A stretch of 64,000 nucleotides of DNA from CAYYWP01 sp050176585. Lineage in GTDB: Bacteria > Desulfobacterota > Binatia > HRBIN30 > CADEER01. Below the pieces are notes generated by a model that saw only the letters and a list, made by a program, of their open reading frames with translations, did not search any database and was not told the DNA's origin. Positions 16,806-25,549 of this stretch are shown here, piece after piece; position 1 is the stretch's first letter; every line of letters begins with the position of its first letter. Where the stretch lies: NCBI GenBank assembly GCA_050176585.1, contig JBFXHX010000014.1:35839-99838 (forward strand), in the 5' to 3' direction. A program made the position numbers and the translations under genes.

Positions 16806-17795
16806 TCAGGAGCCGCGGTCGACCAACTGTTCGACCAAGGCCAGCAGGTGATCGCGGTAGCGCGTGTCGGGCAATGCGAGCAGCGCGCTGCGCGCCGTCA
16901 CCGCGTGTTGCGCGGCGAGCTGGTACCCGCGCGCAATCACCCCGGAGCGGCGGAGCCGGCCGAGCACGGCGCTCACCTCGCCCTCCGACAGCTCGGGCCG
17001 GGCAAACAGCCGCCGCAGCTCTTCGTCTTCCCCGAGCGCCAGGACGATTGGCAGTGACGGGTTGCCCTCGCGCACGTCGATCCCGATCGGCTTGCCGAGA
17101 TTCAGCTCCGCGGCGGTGACGTCGAGGAGATCGTCGATCATCTGAAAGGCGAGCCCGACGTGACGACCGCAGCGGGCCATGGCGTCGATCATCGACGCGT
17201 CGGCGCCGGCGAGGTAGGCGGCGGTCCGCGCGCCCACTTCGAAGAGCGAAGCCGTCTTGCGCGAGATCATCTCGAAATAGTCATCGTAGGTCACTTCTGC
17301 GCTGTGGCGCAGGCGCCCCTGCATGATCTCGCCCTCGGTGAGGGCGACGCAGGCTTCGGCCGACCAGTCGATCACCTGCGCGTCGAACCGGCCGCAGATC
17401 TGAAAAGCGCGGCTGAACAGGAAGTCGCCCGTGACCAACGTCTCCGCGACGCCCCACTTCCGGCGCGCTGAATCGCGGCCGCGGCGCACCTGGCTGCCAT
17501 CGATGATGTCATCGTGCAGCAGGCTGGCCGAGTGAATCAGCTCCAGCGCGGCGGCGAGGTCGACGGCGTCGCGCACGTCGCGGCCCTCGCAGGCGTGAAA
17601 CACGAGCAGGATCACGGTCGGCCGGGCGCGCTTGCCCCCGGCGCCGATCAGGTAACCCGCGATCTCCGTAAGGCGGGGCTCGCGGGCCCGGAGGCAGCCG
17701 GCGAGTCGGTCTTCGACCATGCGCAGCTCATCGCCGACCAGTGTCGTGGGCGATGGCGGTGGTGGGACCGAGGCCGTCGGGCGAGCACTGCTCAC
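16806..17795 (-). CDS. long-chain trans-polyprenyl diphosphate synthase (octaprenyl/heptaprenyl type)
   Basis: 329 residues from GTG 17795. It extends allylic diphosphates with isopentenyl diphosphate to make quinone side chains. The first Asp-rich motif is LLHDDIIDGSQVRRG and the second is QMIDDLLDVTA; the GGKRARPTVILL substrate-binding segment is also present. A small-residue segment before the first Asp motif (LIHSASLLHDD) fits a long-chain product. The gene ends 43 bases from the convergent glycosyltransferase and is divergent from the DUF971-mrp pair. Product length cannot be fixed by eye. Confidence 0.88.
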   Translation of the reverse strand: MSSARPTASVPPPPSPTTLVGDELRMVEDRLAGCLRAREPRLTEIAGYLIGAGGKRARPTVILLVFHACEGRDVRDAVDLAAALELIHSASLLHDDIIDGSQVRRGRDSARRKWGVAETLVTGDFLFSRAFQICGRFDAQVIDWSAEACVALTEGEIMQGRLRHSAEVTYDDYFEMISRKTASLFEVGARTAAYLAGADASMIDAMARCGRHVGLAFQMIDDLLDVTAAELNLGKPIGIDVREGNPSLPIVLALGEDEELRRLFARPELSEGEVSAVLGRLRRSGVIARGYQLAAQHAVTARSALLALPDTRYRDHLLALVEQLVDRGS

Positions 17796-17887
17796 GCGGG
17801 CGCTCCGCGCTGTCGGCGAACCTGCATGGGGGGCGCGGGGATCATGTCAGGTTCCGATCGACTGTCAAGGCAACCGACCAGTCTGCG

Positions 17888-17916
17888 TTGCGTTCGCATC
17901 GGGCAGTCGTTACGTT
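17888..17916 (+). promoter_or_regulatory. possible promoter of the DUF971-mrp pair
   Basis: TTGCGT and TACGTT separated by 17 bases. The -10 element ends 7 bases before the GTG start of the DUF971 gene, with no ribosome-binding site between. The -10 match is modest (3 of 6). Confidence 0.3.
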
Positions 17917-17923
17917 CCGGCTC

Positions 17924-18253
17924 GTGACGCCGTCGCAGAATCCAGTTGAGATCCGGCGGCTCGGTACGCGTGCCGTGCGCATCGTCTGGGCCGACGGTCA
18001 CGCGAGTGAATACGTGAACCGCTACCTGCGCGAGCACTGCCCCTGTGCCGCGTGCCGTCTCCAGCCGCGCCAGTCGCTGCCCGTACTCGGCTCCGAGGAG
18101 GACCTGTACCCGGTGCAAGTCGCGGTCGTTGGCCGGTACGCGCTGAGCGTCGAGTGGAGCGATGGTCACGATAGCGGCATCTACAGCTATCGGACCCTGC
18201 GCGAGATCTGCCCGTGCGCGGAGTGCCACACGGCCGTGGCGGCCGCGTCATGA
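17924..18253 (+). CDS. DUF971 (gamma-butyrobetaine hydroxylase N-terminal-like) protein
   Basis: 109 residues from GTG 17924 (VTPSQNPVEIRRLGTRAV). The DUF971 fold carries paired Cys motifs: EHCPCAACR and EICPCAEC, with repeated WADGH/WSDGH segments between them, suggesting a metal-binding or Fe-S-linked protein. DUF971 proteins are commonly encoded beside Mrp/ApbC, and here the stop overlaps the mrp start (ATGA at 18250), which supports a joint role in Fe-S cluster handling. A longer open frame upstream has no matching residues. Function is inferred from pairing. Confidence 0.85.
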   Translation: MTPSQNPVEIRRLGTRAVRIVWADGHASEYVNRYLREHCPCAACRLQPRQSLPVLGSEEDLYPVQVAVVGRYALSVEWSDGHDSGIYSYRTLREICPCAECHTAVAAAS

Positions 18254-19299
18254 GCACGCTCGAGGACGTCCGGGAACGCCTCACCGAGGTGCGTCCCGCC
18301 GGGTTGAATCGGGACATCGTGGCCGCCGGCCTCGTCCGCGACGTCGACCTGCGCGACGGCATCGTGACGGTCACCCTGCTGCCGGGCCCACTGCCGGCCT
18401 CGATTCGCGATGCCACCGTAGCCGACATCGAACGCGCCGTCGGTGCCTTGCCGGGCGTGCGCCGCGTGGCGGTGCAGGTCGCCAGGGCCCCAGAGCAGGC
18501 GATGACGCCGATTCCCGGCGTGGCCGATATCATCGCCGTCGCCAGCACCAAGGGCGGCGTGGGCAAGTCGACGGTCGCGGTGAACCTCGCGTGCGCGCTC
18601 GCGCGCTCGGGGCAGCGCGTCGGCATTCTCGATGCCGACATCTACGGGCCGAGCCTGCCGACCATGCTCGGATTGTCCGGCCGCCCGCGCGTGGGGGAGG
18701 AGAACAAGGTCTTTCCGCTCGAGAAATACGGCTTGCGCGCGATGTCGATGGGGTTCTTTCTCGAGGAGAGTTCCCCGGTCATCTGGCGCGGCCCGCTCGT
18801 CACCGGGCTGCTGCGCCAGTTCCTGAAAGACGTGCAATGGGGCGAGCTGGATCAGCTCATCATCGACCTGCCGCCGGGGACCGGCGACGCGCAGCTGACG
18901 TTGGCGCAGCAGGTGCCGTTGTCGGGCGGTGTGGTGGTGACCACGCCGCAGGCCGTGTCCGTCATCGACGTGGAGCGCGGCATCGCGATGCTCAATCAGG
19001 TGAACACCCCGCTCCTGGGGCTGGTGGAGAACATGAGCGAGTACGTATGCGCGCACTGCGGCACGCGCGACGCGATCTTCGGCAGCGGCGGGGCGGCCGC
19101 GCTCGCCGAGCGATTCGCCGTCCCGGTGCTCGCGCGGATCCCGCTCGAGCCCGCGGTGCGGGCCAGCGGTGATGCCGGGACGCCGATCGTGGTGGACCGC
19201 CCGGAGCACCCGGTGAGCCGCGCGTATCTCGAGTTGGCGGAGCACGTGCTCGACGGCGTCGAAGCCGCGCGGTCTGCCGCGCCGCGCATCGTCGGCTGA
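18250..19299 (+). CDS. apbC: Mrp/ApbC/NBP35-family Fe-S cluster carrier ATPase
   Basis: 349 residues from ATG 18250, overlapping the DUF971 stop by four bases. It binds and transfers 4Fe-4S clusters in an ATP-dependent way. An N-terminal MIP18/DUF59 domain (about 1-85) is followed by the P-loop ASTKGGVGKSTVAVNLA, the switch DADIYGPSLPTMLG, the IIDLPPGTGDAQLTLAQ segment and the cluster-binding pair in MSEYVCAHCG (CxxC). All expected residues are present and the length is normal for the family. Confidence 0.93.
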   Translation: MSTLEDVRERLTEVRPAGLNRDIVAAGLVRDVDLRDGIVTVTLLPGPLPASIRDATVADIERAVGALPGVRRVAVQVARAPEQAMTPIPGVADIIAVASTKGGVGKSTVAVNLACALARSGQRVGILDADIYGPSLPTMLGLSGRPRVGEENKVFPLEKYGLRAMSMGFFLEESSPVIWRGPLVTGLLRQFLKDVQWGELDQLIIDLPPGTGDAQLTLAQQVPLSGGVVVTTPQAVSVIDVERGIAMLNQVNTPLLGLVENMSEYVCAHCGTRDAIFGSGGAAALAERFAVPVLARIPLEPAVRASGDAGTPIVVDRPEHPVSRAYLELAEHVLDGVEAARSAAPRIVG

Positions 19300-19324
19300 C
19301 GCTGCGCTCTGTCTGCGGCGCGCG

Positions 19325-19353
19325 TTGCGGCCTCGGCGGGGCTCCGTTATAAC
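19325..19353 (+). promoter_or_regulatory. predicted sigma70-type promoter of the CDP-alcohol transferase gene
   Basis: TTGCGG (19325-19330), 17-base spacer, TATAAC (19348-19353; 5 of 6 to consensus). The ATG at 19370 lies 16 bases beyond the -10 element, with no purine-rich ribosome-binding site, so the leader would be about 10 bases or less. Confidence 0.5.
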
Positions 19354-19369
19354 GCGCGGGTTATCGTCG

Positions 19370-20104
19370 ATGTCGCGCGCGCTGTTCGCCCTGTTTAACC
19401 TCGGCCTGATCGTGGGCACGGCCTGGATCGGCGTGCAGCGCTACTGGCGCACGCAGCCCGACGTCTCGGGCGTCAAGGGCTCGCCGATGCTCAGTCAGCG
19501 CGTGCGCGCCTGGTACTTCAGCAATCTCACACCGTTCGAGAGCTTGTTCGTACGCCTCGGAGTACGGCCGATAGCGCTCACGTACGCACAGGGACTGGTC
19601 AGCATCGGCGTCGCGCTGGCGTATGCGACCGGGCTGGTATTTACGGCCGGGTTTCTCGTGCTGTTCACCGGCACGCTCGATGTCCTGGACGGCAAAGTGG
19701 CGCGCCGCACGAACGGCGCCAGCCCGCGCGGAGCGTTTCTGGACTCCGTCATGGATCGCTACGCCGAGTTCATCGGATATGTCGGGTTGATGGTGCTGTT
19801 CGGGAGGGGCTGGCGCGTGTGGGCGGTGCTGGTGGCCATTCTCGGCAGCACGATGGTCAGCTACGCGCGCGCGCGTGCCGAGGGCCTCGGCGTGCGCTGT
19901 GAAGTGGGCTGGCTGCAGCGCCCGGAGCGGTTCGTCATCCTCGGGTTCGGCTCCGTGTTCAGCTCAATCGCGGTCCACGTGCTCGGCGGCGATCACGTGC
20001 TCCTGGTGGCGACCATTGTGCTGCTGGCCGTGCTGTCCCATGTCACCGCGGTACAGCGCATCACCTACGTGAGCCGCGCGTTGGAGAAAATGCCTCATGC
20101 CTGA
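19370..20104 (+). CDS. CDP-alcohol phosphatidyltransferase
   Basis: 244 residues from ATG 19370. It is a membrane enzyme that joins a CDP-linked lipid or alcohol to an alcohol acceptor (phosphatidylglycerophosphate, phosphatidylinositol phosphate or archaetidyl type). The catalytic motif DVLDGKVARR...GAFLDSVMDR (D-x2-DG-x2-AR-x8-G-x3-D-x3-D) is complete, and six hydrophobic helices follow the usual pattern. It is the first gene of a compact group with a 58-residue membrane protein and a flippase-like protein (overlaps of 8 and 4 bases), which suggests a lipid-synthesis and export unit. The acceptor alcohol is unknown. Confidence 0.88.
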   Translation: MSRALFALFNLGLIVGTAWIGVQRYWRTQPDVSGVKGSPMLSQRVRAWYFSNLTPFESLFVRLGVRPIALTYAQGLVSIGVALAYATGLVFTAGFLVLFTGTLDVLDGKVARRTNGASPRGAFLDSVMDRYAEFIGYVGLMVLFGRGWRVWAVLVAILGSTMVSYARARAEGLGVRCEVGWLQRPERFVILGFGSVFSSIAVHVLGGDHVLLVATIVLLAVLSHVTAVQRITYVSRALEKMPHA

Positions 20105-20273
20105 GCTGCGCGGCAAAGGCTGGCGTGTGCTCGGCTACTTCACCTGGATGCTCGGGGCCGGTGTGGTACTCGATAGCGCCGCGCTCGGGCCGGGAGCCGT
20201 CCTGCTGGGCCTCGGCGCGGCGCTGTTCGCGCTCGGCGCGATCCAGTCGCTCAGGAGCGCGAGGACCGCGTGA
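20097..20273 (+). CDS. 58-residue two-helix membrane protein
   Basis: ATG CCT GAG at 20097 opens a 58-residue frame ending at TGA 20271-20273. It overlaps the end of the CDP-alcohol transferase by 8 bases, and its stop overlaps the GTG of the flippase-like gene by 4 (GTGA), the coupling used throughout this region. The sequence begins MPELRGKGWRVLGYF, then has two small-residue hydrophobic segments (about 15-30 and 34-50; LLGLGAALFALGAIQSL) and ends SARTA. No family recognised. Its position between two membrane lipid genes suggests a small subunit or stabiliser. It would be missed by a 60-residue cut-off. Confidence 0.6.
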   Translation: MPELRGKGWRVLGYFTWMLGAGVVLDSAALGPGAVLLGLGAALFALGAIQSLRSARTA

Positions 20274-21250
20274 GCCGTCGCGCGGTGCGGATCACCGTCA
20301 GCGTCGCGATCTCGGCGCTGTTTCTCGCTTTCGCCGTACGCGGCGTGCACTGGGGCGAGGCCGGGGCCGCGCTGCGCGGTGCGAACTACGTGTGGGTCCT
20401 CCTGATGCTGCCGATCACGGTATGGACGCTGTTGATCCGCGCCCAGCGCTGGCGCGTGTTTCTGCTCGCCGTCGGCTCGGCGCCGCTCCCCCCCCGCGTC
20501 TCGGCGACGAATATCGGCTTCATGGCCAATATGGTCCTGCCGCTGCGCATCGGCGAGGTCGTGCGGCCGGTGCTGCTGGCGCGGCGCGCCAATCTGCCGC
20601 TGAGCGGGGTGCTCGCGAGCGTGCTCCTCGAGCGCATCTTCGACATGTTCACGATCCTGCTGCTCTTCGGCCTGTCGGCGAGCCTGGTCGGGGTGTCCGT
20701 CCAAGTACAGCAGTGGGGCTGGATGCTGAGCGGGCTCGCCTTTGCGGTCGCGGCGTTAATCGCCGTGATCCGCGTGCAGGAGCCGCTCGCGCTGAGCGTC
20801 GCGCGGCGGCTGAGCGGGCTCGTCGGGGAGCGCATCGGCGCTCCGCTGTTCTCGTTCGTACAGGGCTTCGTGCACGCGCTTCGCATGCTGGACAGCCCAC
20901 GCGCCTATCTGCGGGCGTTCGGCTGGTCGGTGTACCTGTGGGTAGCGATCTCGATCATCTACGTGTTCGGCTTCTGGGCCTTCCACCTCGACGTCCCGGC
21001 GGTGCGCGGCGCGCTGGTGATGACCACGCTGGTCGCCATCGCGGTCTCCGTGCCGTCCGCGCCGGGCTTCATCGGGTCGTTTCAGCTCGGCTGTGTGGTC
21101 GGCCTGAAGATCTTCGGCGTGGGGGAGAGCAGCGCGATCGCGTTTTCCCTGATCGTGCACCTGACGCAGTTTGTCGGCGTGATCGGCGCGGGACTATACT
21201 CGCTCTGGCGCGAGAACATGAGCCTGCGCGACGTCGAAGCGATGAAGTAG
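20270..21250 (+). CDS. flippase-like membrane protein (lysylphosphatidylglycerol synthase transmembrane / UPF0104 family)
   Basis: 326 residues from GTG 20270. About eight membrane helices with the family features: WTLLIRAQRWRVFL after helix 2, TNIGFMANMVLPLRIGEVVRP and a late FSLIVHLTQFVGVIGAGLYSLW. Members are the membrane half of MprF or stand-alone proteins thought to flip lipid or lipid-linked glycan. It is downstream of, and coupled to, a CDP-alcohol transferase and a 58-residue membrane protein. Substrate unknown. Confidence 0.85.
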   Translation: MSRRAVRITVSVAISALFLAFAVRGVHWGEAGAALRGANYVWVLLMLPITVWTLLIRAQRWRVFLLAVGSAPLPPRVSATNIGFMANMVLPLRIGEVVRPVLLARRANLPLSGVLASVLLERIFDMFTILLLFGLSASLVGVSVQVQQWGWMLSGLAFAVAALIAVIRVQEPLALSVARRLSGLVGERIGAPLFSFVQGFVHALRMLDSPRAYLRAFGWSVYLWVAISIIYVFGFWAFHLDVPAVRGALVMTTLVAIAVSVPSAPGFIGSFQLGCVVGLKIFGVGESSAIAFSLIVHLTQFVGVIGAGLYSLWRENMSLRDVEAMK

Positions 21251-21252
21251 CG

Positions 21253-22509
21253 ATGGCGCAATCTCTCGATGGCAAGACGATCGTCGTCGGCCTGAGCGGC
21301 GGCATCGCCTGTTACAAGGCCGCCGAGGTCGTGCGCCTGTTGCGCGGGCGCGGCGCCCGCGTCCGCGTCGTGATGACCCGTCACGCCCAAGAGTTCGTCA
21401 CCCCGTTGACTCTCCAGACCCTCTCGGGAGAGCAGGTGTCCACCGAGCTGTTCGACCTGACGCAGGAGTCGGAGATCGGCCACATTCGCCTGGCCGATTC
21501 CGCCGACACCGTGGTGGTCGCACCGGCGACCGCGAACCTGATCGGCAAAGCCGCCGCTGGGCTCGCGGACGACCTGCTCAGCACGGTGCTGCTGGCGACC
21601 CGCGCGCCGGTGCTGCTGGCGCCGGCGATGAACGTGCACATGTGGGAGAACGCGCTGGTGCAGGACAACCTGGCCCGCCTCCGCGAGCGGGACTGGCGGG
21701 TGATCGAGCCCGGCGCGGGCTCGCTCGCCTGCGGCTACGAAGGGGTCGGGCGCTTGGCCGAGCCGGCGGTCATCGTCACCGAGGTCGAGCGCGCGGTCGG
21801 ACCGGGCGATCTGCGCGCGGAGCGCGTCCTGGTCACGGCGGGACCGACGCGCGAACCGGTCGACCCGGTGCGCTTCCTCTCCAATCGCTCCAGCGGCCGC
21901 ATGGGCCGCGCGTTGGCAGCGGCGGCGTGGCGCCGCGGGGCCGAGGTGGTCCTCATCGACGGCCCGACCGCGCTCCCGCCCCCGCACGGCGTGCGCTGTG
22001 TGCGGGTGGGCACGGCCGCCGAGATGCGCGAGGCGGTGCTGCGCGAGTTCGAAACGGCGACGATGCTGTGCATGGCCGCGGCCGTGGCGGACTACCGCCC
22101 GGCGACATCGGCGCGGCAAAAGATGAAGAAGGGCGACGGGCCCATCCGATTGGAGCTCGAGCCGACCGCCGACATCCTGGCGGAGCTGCGCGGGCGCACC
22201 GACGGGCGGCTGGTGATCGGGTTCGCGGCGGAGACCGAGAACGTCGGCGGCAATGCCGAGCGGAAGTTGCGCACCAAGGGGCTCGACCTGATCGTCGCCA
22301 ACGACGTATCGGGCCCGCACGCCGGGTTCGAGGTCGAGACGAACGCGGTGACCCTGATCGATGCGGGTGGTGCTACCGAGGTGCCGCTGGCGAGCAAGGA
22401 GGAGATCGCGGACCGGATTCTCGATCGCGCGCTGGCGCTGCGCCGCGGTCGCGGCGCGAAGACGGTCCGCCCGGTCGCGCCAGCCCCCTCCGCGCGCGCG
22501 CGGCGCTGA
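21253..22509 (+). CDS. coaBC: bifunctional phosphopantothenoylcysteine decarboxylase / phosphopantothenate-cysteine ligase
   Basis: 418 residues from ATG 21253, three bases after the flippase stop (the open frame extends upstream but without homology). CoaBC makes 4'-phosphopantetheine in CoA synthesis. CoaC half: VVGLSGGIACYKAAEVVR (FMN binding), the catalytic His in SEIGHIRLAD, LLAPAMNVHMW and the Cys flap GSLACGYEGVGR. CoaB half begins at ERVLVTAGPTREPVDPVR and carries LSNRSSGRMG, AAAVADYRP and the lysine-rich KMKKGDG. Both catalytic sets are intact. Confidence 0.95.
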   Translation: MAQSLDGKTIVVGLSGGIACYKAAEVVRLLRGRGARVRVVMTRHAQEFVTPLTLQTLSGEQVSTELFDLTQESEIGHIRLADSADTVVVAPATANLIGKAAAGLADDLLSTVLLATRAPVLLAPAMNVHMWENALVQDNLARLRERDWRVIEPGAGSLACGYEGVGRLAEPAVIVTEVERAVGPGDLRAERVLVTAGPTREPVDPVRFLSNRSSGRMGRALAAAAWRRGAEVVLIDGPTALPPPHGVRCVRVGTAAEMREAVLREFETATMLCMAAAVADYRPATSARQKMKKGDGPIRLELEPTADILAELRGRTDGRLVIGFAAETENVGGNAERKLRTKGLDLIVANDVSGPHAGFEVETNAVTLIDAGGATEVPLASKEEIADRILDRALALRRGRGAKTVRPVAPAPSARARR

Positions 22510-22568
22510 AGCGGCCGCTCCCGCCAATTGCAGCGGGGGCAGGGCGGGTGGTAGCGATCGACTACGCG

Positions 22569-23351
22569 ATGGCCCCGGACCCTGCTACGGAGCTGCGAAT
22601 GCTCCTCGCCAATCTGCGCGCGCAAATCGAGTGGCAACGCGATTGCGGAGCGCCGTGGTTGCCCGCGGCGGAGCGCGAGATCGCGAGTCTGCAGGCCGCG
22701 GCTGCGCAGCCGGCGGGCGGCCGCCCTATCGCGGCCCCCCCGGCTGTCCAAGCCGCGACCGCACCGCGCGGTGCGGAGCACGACGGAGCGGGTGTGGCCA
22801 CGCTCTCGGGGCTGCGCGCGCACATCGGCGATTGTACGCGTTGCAAGCTCGCAGGCGGGCGGACCAACCTGGTGTTCGGCATCGGCAGCCCGACCGCCGA
22901 TCTGATGTTCGTCGGTGAGGGTCCCGGGCACGACGAGGACCTCCAGGGAGAGCCCTTCGTCGGCCGCGCGGGGCAGATGCTGACCGAGATCATCACCAAA
23001 GGCATGAAATTGCGTCGCGAAGACGTCTACATCGCCAACGTCGTGAAGTGCCGCCCACCGGGCAATCGCAATCCGGAGCCGGACGAGATTGCGAGCTGCA
23101 TGCCCTTCCTCCAGCGCCAGATCGAGCTCGTGGCCCCGCGCGTGATCGTCGCGCTCGGCACGTTCGCCGCGCAGACATTGTTGGGCGTGAAGACGCCGAT
23201 TACGCGGATGCGCGGGACGTGGCAGCCATACCGCGACATCAAGGTCATGCCGACCTTTCACCCGGCCTATCTGCTGCGCAACCCGGCGGACAAGCGCCTG
23301 GTCTGGGCCGACATCAAGCTGGTGATGGCCGAGCTGGGATTGCCGATCTGA
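22569..23351 (+). CDS. uracil-DNA glycosylase, family 4 (Fe-S type)
   Basis: 260 residues from ATG 22569; an in-frame GTG just upstream is also possible. It removes uracil from DNA. After an about 85-residue Ala/Pro-rich N-terminal extension come the 4Fe-4S pair in IGDCTRCKLAGGRTN, motif I GEGPGHDEDLQGEPFVGRAG, the NVVKCRPPGNRNPEPDE segment with two more cluster residues, and motif II FHPAYLLRNP. Its stop overlaps the start of the NfeD-like gene (TGATG). The link to the membrane-protein genes after it is probably positional only. Confidence 0.9.
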   Translation: MAPDPATELRMLLANLRAQIEWQRDCGAPWLPAAEREIASLQAAAAQPAGGRPIAAPPAVQAATAPRGAEHDGAGVATLSGLRAHIGDCTRCKLAGGRTNLVFGIGSPTADLMFVGEGPGHDEDLQGEPFVGRAGQMLTEIITKGMKLRREDVYIANVVKCRPPGNRNPEPDEIASCMPFLQRQIELVAPRVIVALGTFAAQTLLGVKTPITRMRGTWQPYRDIKVMPTFHPAYLLRNPADKRLVWADIKLVMAELGLPI

Positions 23352-24673
23352 TGCACCACTGGCCGCCGTTGGCGCTCGCGCTGATCACGCTGCTCTGCAC
23401 GGCGGCACCCGCGCTGGCGCGCACGCCAGCGGCGGGCGCCGCGCACGCGCCAGGCGAGGTTCTCCTGCTCACCGTCGACGGCATCATCAACCCGGCGACC
23501 GTCACCTACATTCGGGACGCCATCGCACGCGCCGACGAGAGCGGCGCGGCGGCGGTCCTCATCCAGCTCGATACGCCCGGCGGCTTGTTGGAGTCCGCGA
23601 AGATCATCGTGAAAGAGCTACTCGGCGCTCCGGTGCCGGTGATCGTGTACGTCGCTCCGCGCGGCGCGGGCGCGACCTCGGCCGGGGTCTTCGTCACGCT
23701 GGCGGCGCACGTGGCCGCGATGGCGCCCGGGACGAACATCGGCGCGGCGCACCCGGTGGGCCAGCAGGGCGAGAACATTAAAGGCGATCTCGGGGAGAAG
23801 ATCGAGAACTTCGCCGCGTCGCTGAGCCGCAGTATCGCCGCGCAGCGCGGCCGCAACGTGGACTGGGCGGAGAAGGCGGTGCGCAAGAGCGTGTCGATCA
23901 CGGAGACCGAGGCGGTCAAGCTGAAGGTGGTCGACTTCGTCGCCGGCTCGGTGGAAGAGGTGCTCGCCAAGGCCAGCGGACGAGTGGTGGACGTCGACGG
24001 GCAAAAGGTGACGCTCGCTTTGCAGGGCGCGAGCGTGGTGCCGGTCGACATGCGCCTGAGCGAGAGGTTCCTCGATTTCCTCGCCCACCCGCAAGTCGCC
24101 TACATCTTATTGATGCTCGGATTGCTCGGCCTCTACGTCGAGTTCTCGAACCCCGGCGTCATCTTTCCCGGCGTCGCCGGAGCGATCTGCCTGGTGCTCG
24201 GGTTGGCGGCCATGCAGATGCTCTCGGCGAACTGGGCGGGGGTGGTGCTGATCATCCTCGGGCTCGCCATGCTGATCAGCGAGGTGTTCCTGCCCAGCGG
24301 CGTGCTCGCGATCGGCGGCATCGCGGCGTTTGTGATCGGCTCGTTGCTGCTCTTCGATGCCCGCGAGCCGGTTTTGCGACTCGACCGCGGCCTCATCGTC
24401 GGCGCCGCCGCCACGCTCGGCATCTTCTCGCTGACCGTCGGGTGGCTCGTCGTGCGCTCGCAGCGGCGCAAGCCCGCGGTCGGCGCGGAGGGCATGATCG
24501 GCGAGGTCGGACAGGTGCGCCGACTCTTGGGACCGGACCGGCGGGTGAAGGTGTTCGTGCACGGCGAATACTGGGATGCCGAGGCGGAAGACGAGGTCGA
24601 GGTCGGCCAGCCGGTGCAAGTAGTCGCGGTGGACGGGTTGCGCATGCGCGTGCGGCGCGCCGCGACGCCCTGA
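23351..24673 (+). CDS. NfeD-family membrane serine protease (ClpP-like domain plus NfeD C-terminal domain)
   Basis: 440 residues from ATG 23351, preceded by the uracil glycosylase with one base of overlap. Signal peptide to about residue 24; ClpP/SPP-like protease domain with LDTPGGLLESAKIIVKELL and the catalytic Ser in PRGAGATSAGVFVTLAA (Lys in the ENIKGDLGEKIE region); about four membrane helices at 245-350; and an OB-fold NfeD domain at the end (GAEGMIGEVGQVR...VVAVDGLRMRV). Known partners are stomatin-like proteins, and a slipin gene follows 12 bases later. The pair is thought to act in membrane quality control. Confidence 0.9.
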   Translation: MHHWPPLALALITLLCTAAPALARTPAAGAAHAPGEVLLLTVDGIINPATVTYIRDAIARADESGAAAVLIQLDTPGGLLESAKIIVKELLGAPVPVIVYVAPRGAGATSAGVFVTLAAHVAAMAPGTNIGAAHPVGQQGENIKGDLGEKIENFAASLSRSIAAQRGRNVDWAEKAVRKSVSITETEAVKLKVVDFVAGSVEEVLAKASGRVVDVDGQKVTLALQGASVVPVDMRLSERFLDFLAHPQVAYILLMLGLLGLYVEFSNPGVIFPGVAGAICLVLGLAAMQMLSANWAGVVLIILGLAMLISEVFLPSGVLAIGGIAAFVIGSLLLFDAREPVLRLDRGLIVGAAATLGIFSLTVGWLVVRSQRRKPAVGAEGMIGEVGQVRRLLGPDRRVKVFVHGEYWDAEAEDEVEVGQPVQVVAVDGLRMRVRRAATP

Positions 24674-24685
24674 AAAGGAGTGGCG

Positions 24686-25438
24686 ATGTTCTTGAGTCCC
24701 CTGCTGCCCATCGTGCTCATCGGGATGCTGCTGCTGATCAGCGGCATCAAGGTGCTCAAGGAATTCGAGCGGGGCGTCATCTTTCGGCTGGGCCGGCTGG
24801 TCGGGGCGCGCGGCCCCGGGCTCGTCTACGTCATCCCGTTCGTCGAGAAGATCGTGCGCGTCGATCTGCGCACGGTGACCATGGACGTCCCGCCGCAGGA
24901 CGTCATCACCAAGGACAACGTATCGGTGAAGGTGAACGCTGTCCTCTACTTCCGCGTCGTGGACCCGCAGCGCGCGATCACCGAGGTGGTGGACTACCTC
25001 TTCGCGACGTCCCAGCTCGCGCAGACGACCCTGCGCAGCGTCTGCGGGCAGCGCGAGATGGACGAGCTGCTCGCAGAGCGCGAACAGATCAACCTACACA
25101 TCCAGGAGATCCTCGATACGCAAACCGATGCCTGGGGCATCAAGGTCGTCACCGTCGAGATCAAGCACATCGATCTGCCGCAGGAGATGCAGCGCGCCAT
25201 GGCGCGCCAAGCCGAGGCCGAGCGCGAGCGCCGCGCCAAGGTCATCAACGCCGAAGGTGAGTTTCAGGCGGCGCAGCGCCTGGCTGAGGCGTCGCACATC
25301 ATCGCCCAGCATCCGACTGCGCTGCAGTTGCGCTTTCTGCAGACGCTGACCGAGGTCGCAACCGAGCACAGCTCGACCACCATCTTTCCGCTGCCGATCG
25401 ATCTCATCAAGCCCTTCGCGCCGCCGAAGTCGGAATGA
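24686..25438 (+). CDS. slipin (stomatin-like SPFH/Band 7 membrane protein)
   Basis: 250 residues from ATG 24686, chosen because AAGGAG lies at 24675-24680 with a 5-base spacer. A single N-terminal hydrophobic hairpin (MFLSPLLPIVLIGMLLLISG) precedes the SPFH domain: KEFERGVIFRLGRL, VDLRTVTMDVPPQDVITKDNV, and coiled-coil QRAMARQAEAERERRAKVIN. Ends with a TIFPLPIDLIKPF segment. It forms the usual operon with NfeD and probably oligomerises on the inner membrane. Confidence 0.92.
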   Translation: MFLSPLLPIVLIGMLLLISGIKVLKEFERGVIFRLGRLVGARGPGLVYVIPFVEKIVRVDLRTVTMDVPPQDVITKDNVSVKVNAVLYFRVVDPQRAITEVVDYLFATSQLAQTTLRSVCGQREMDELLAEREQINLHIQEILDTQTDAWGIKVVTVEIKHIDLPQEMQRAMARQAEAERERRAKVINAEGEFQAAQRLAEASHIIAQHPTALQLRFLQTLTEVATEHSSTTIFPLPIDLIKPFAPPKSE

Positions 25439-25537
25439 CTCAGCAGAGGCCGAATCACGCCGGACACCACGGCGCCCCGGCCCTCCCGCAAGTGACATTG
25501 ACTCGCTGGCGGACCTGTGGTGAGGCTGGCCTCGGGC

Positions 25538-25549
25538 CGGAGCGCTCCG
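25538..25549. repeat. 12-bp perfect palindrome upstream of queA
   Basis: CGGAGCGCTCCG reads the same on both strands and ends 19 bases before the queA ATG, in the only non-coding gap (130 bases) between slipin and the queA-secF operon. It could be a repressor site or chance in GC-rich DNA. Confidence 0.25.

Noticed and set aside
17741..17923. Upstream extension of the DUF971 gene
   Set aside because: No homology in that part; the GTG at 17924 starts right at the conserved domain and follows a promoter-like motif by 7 bases.
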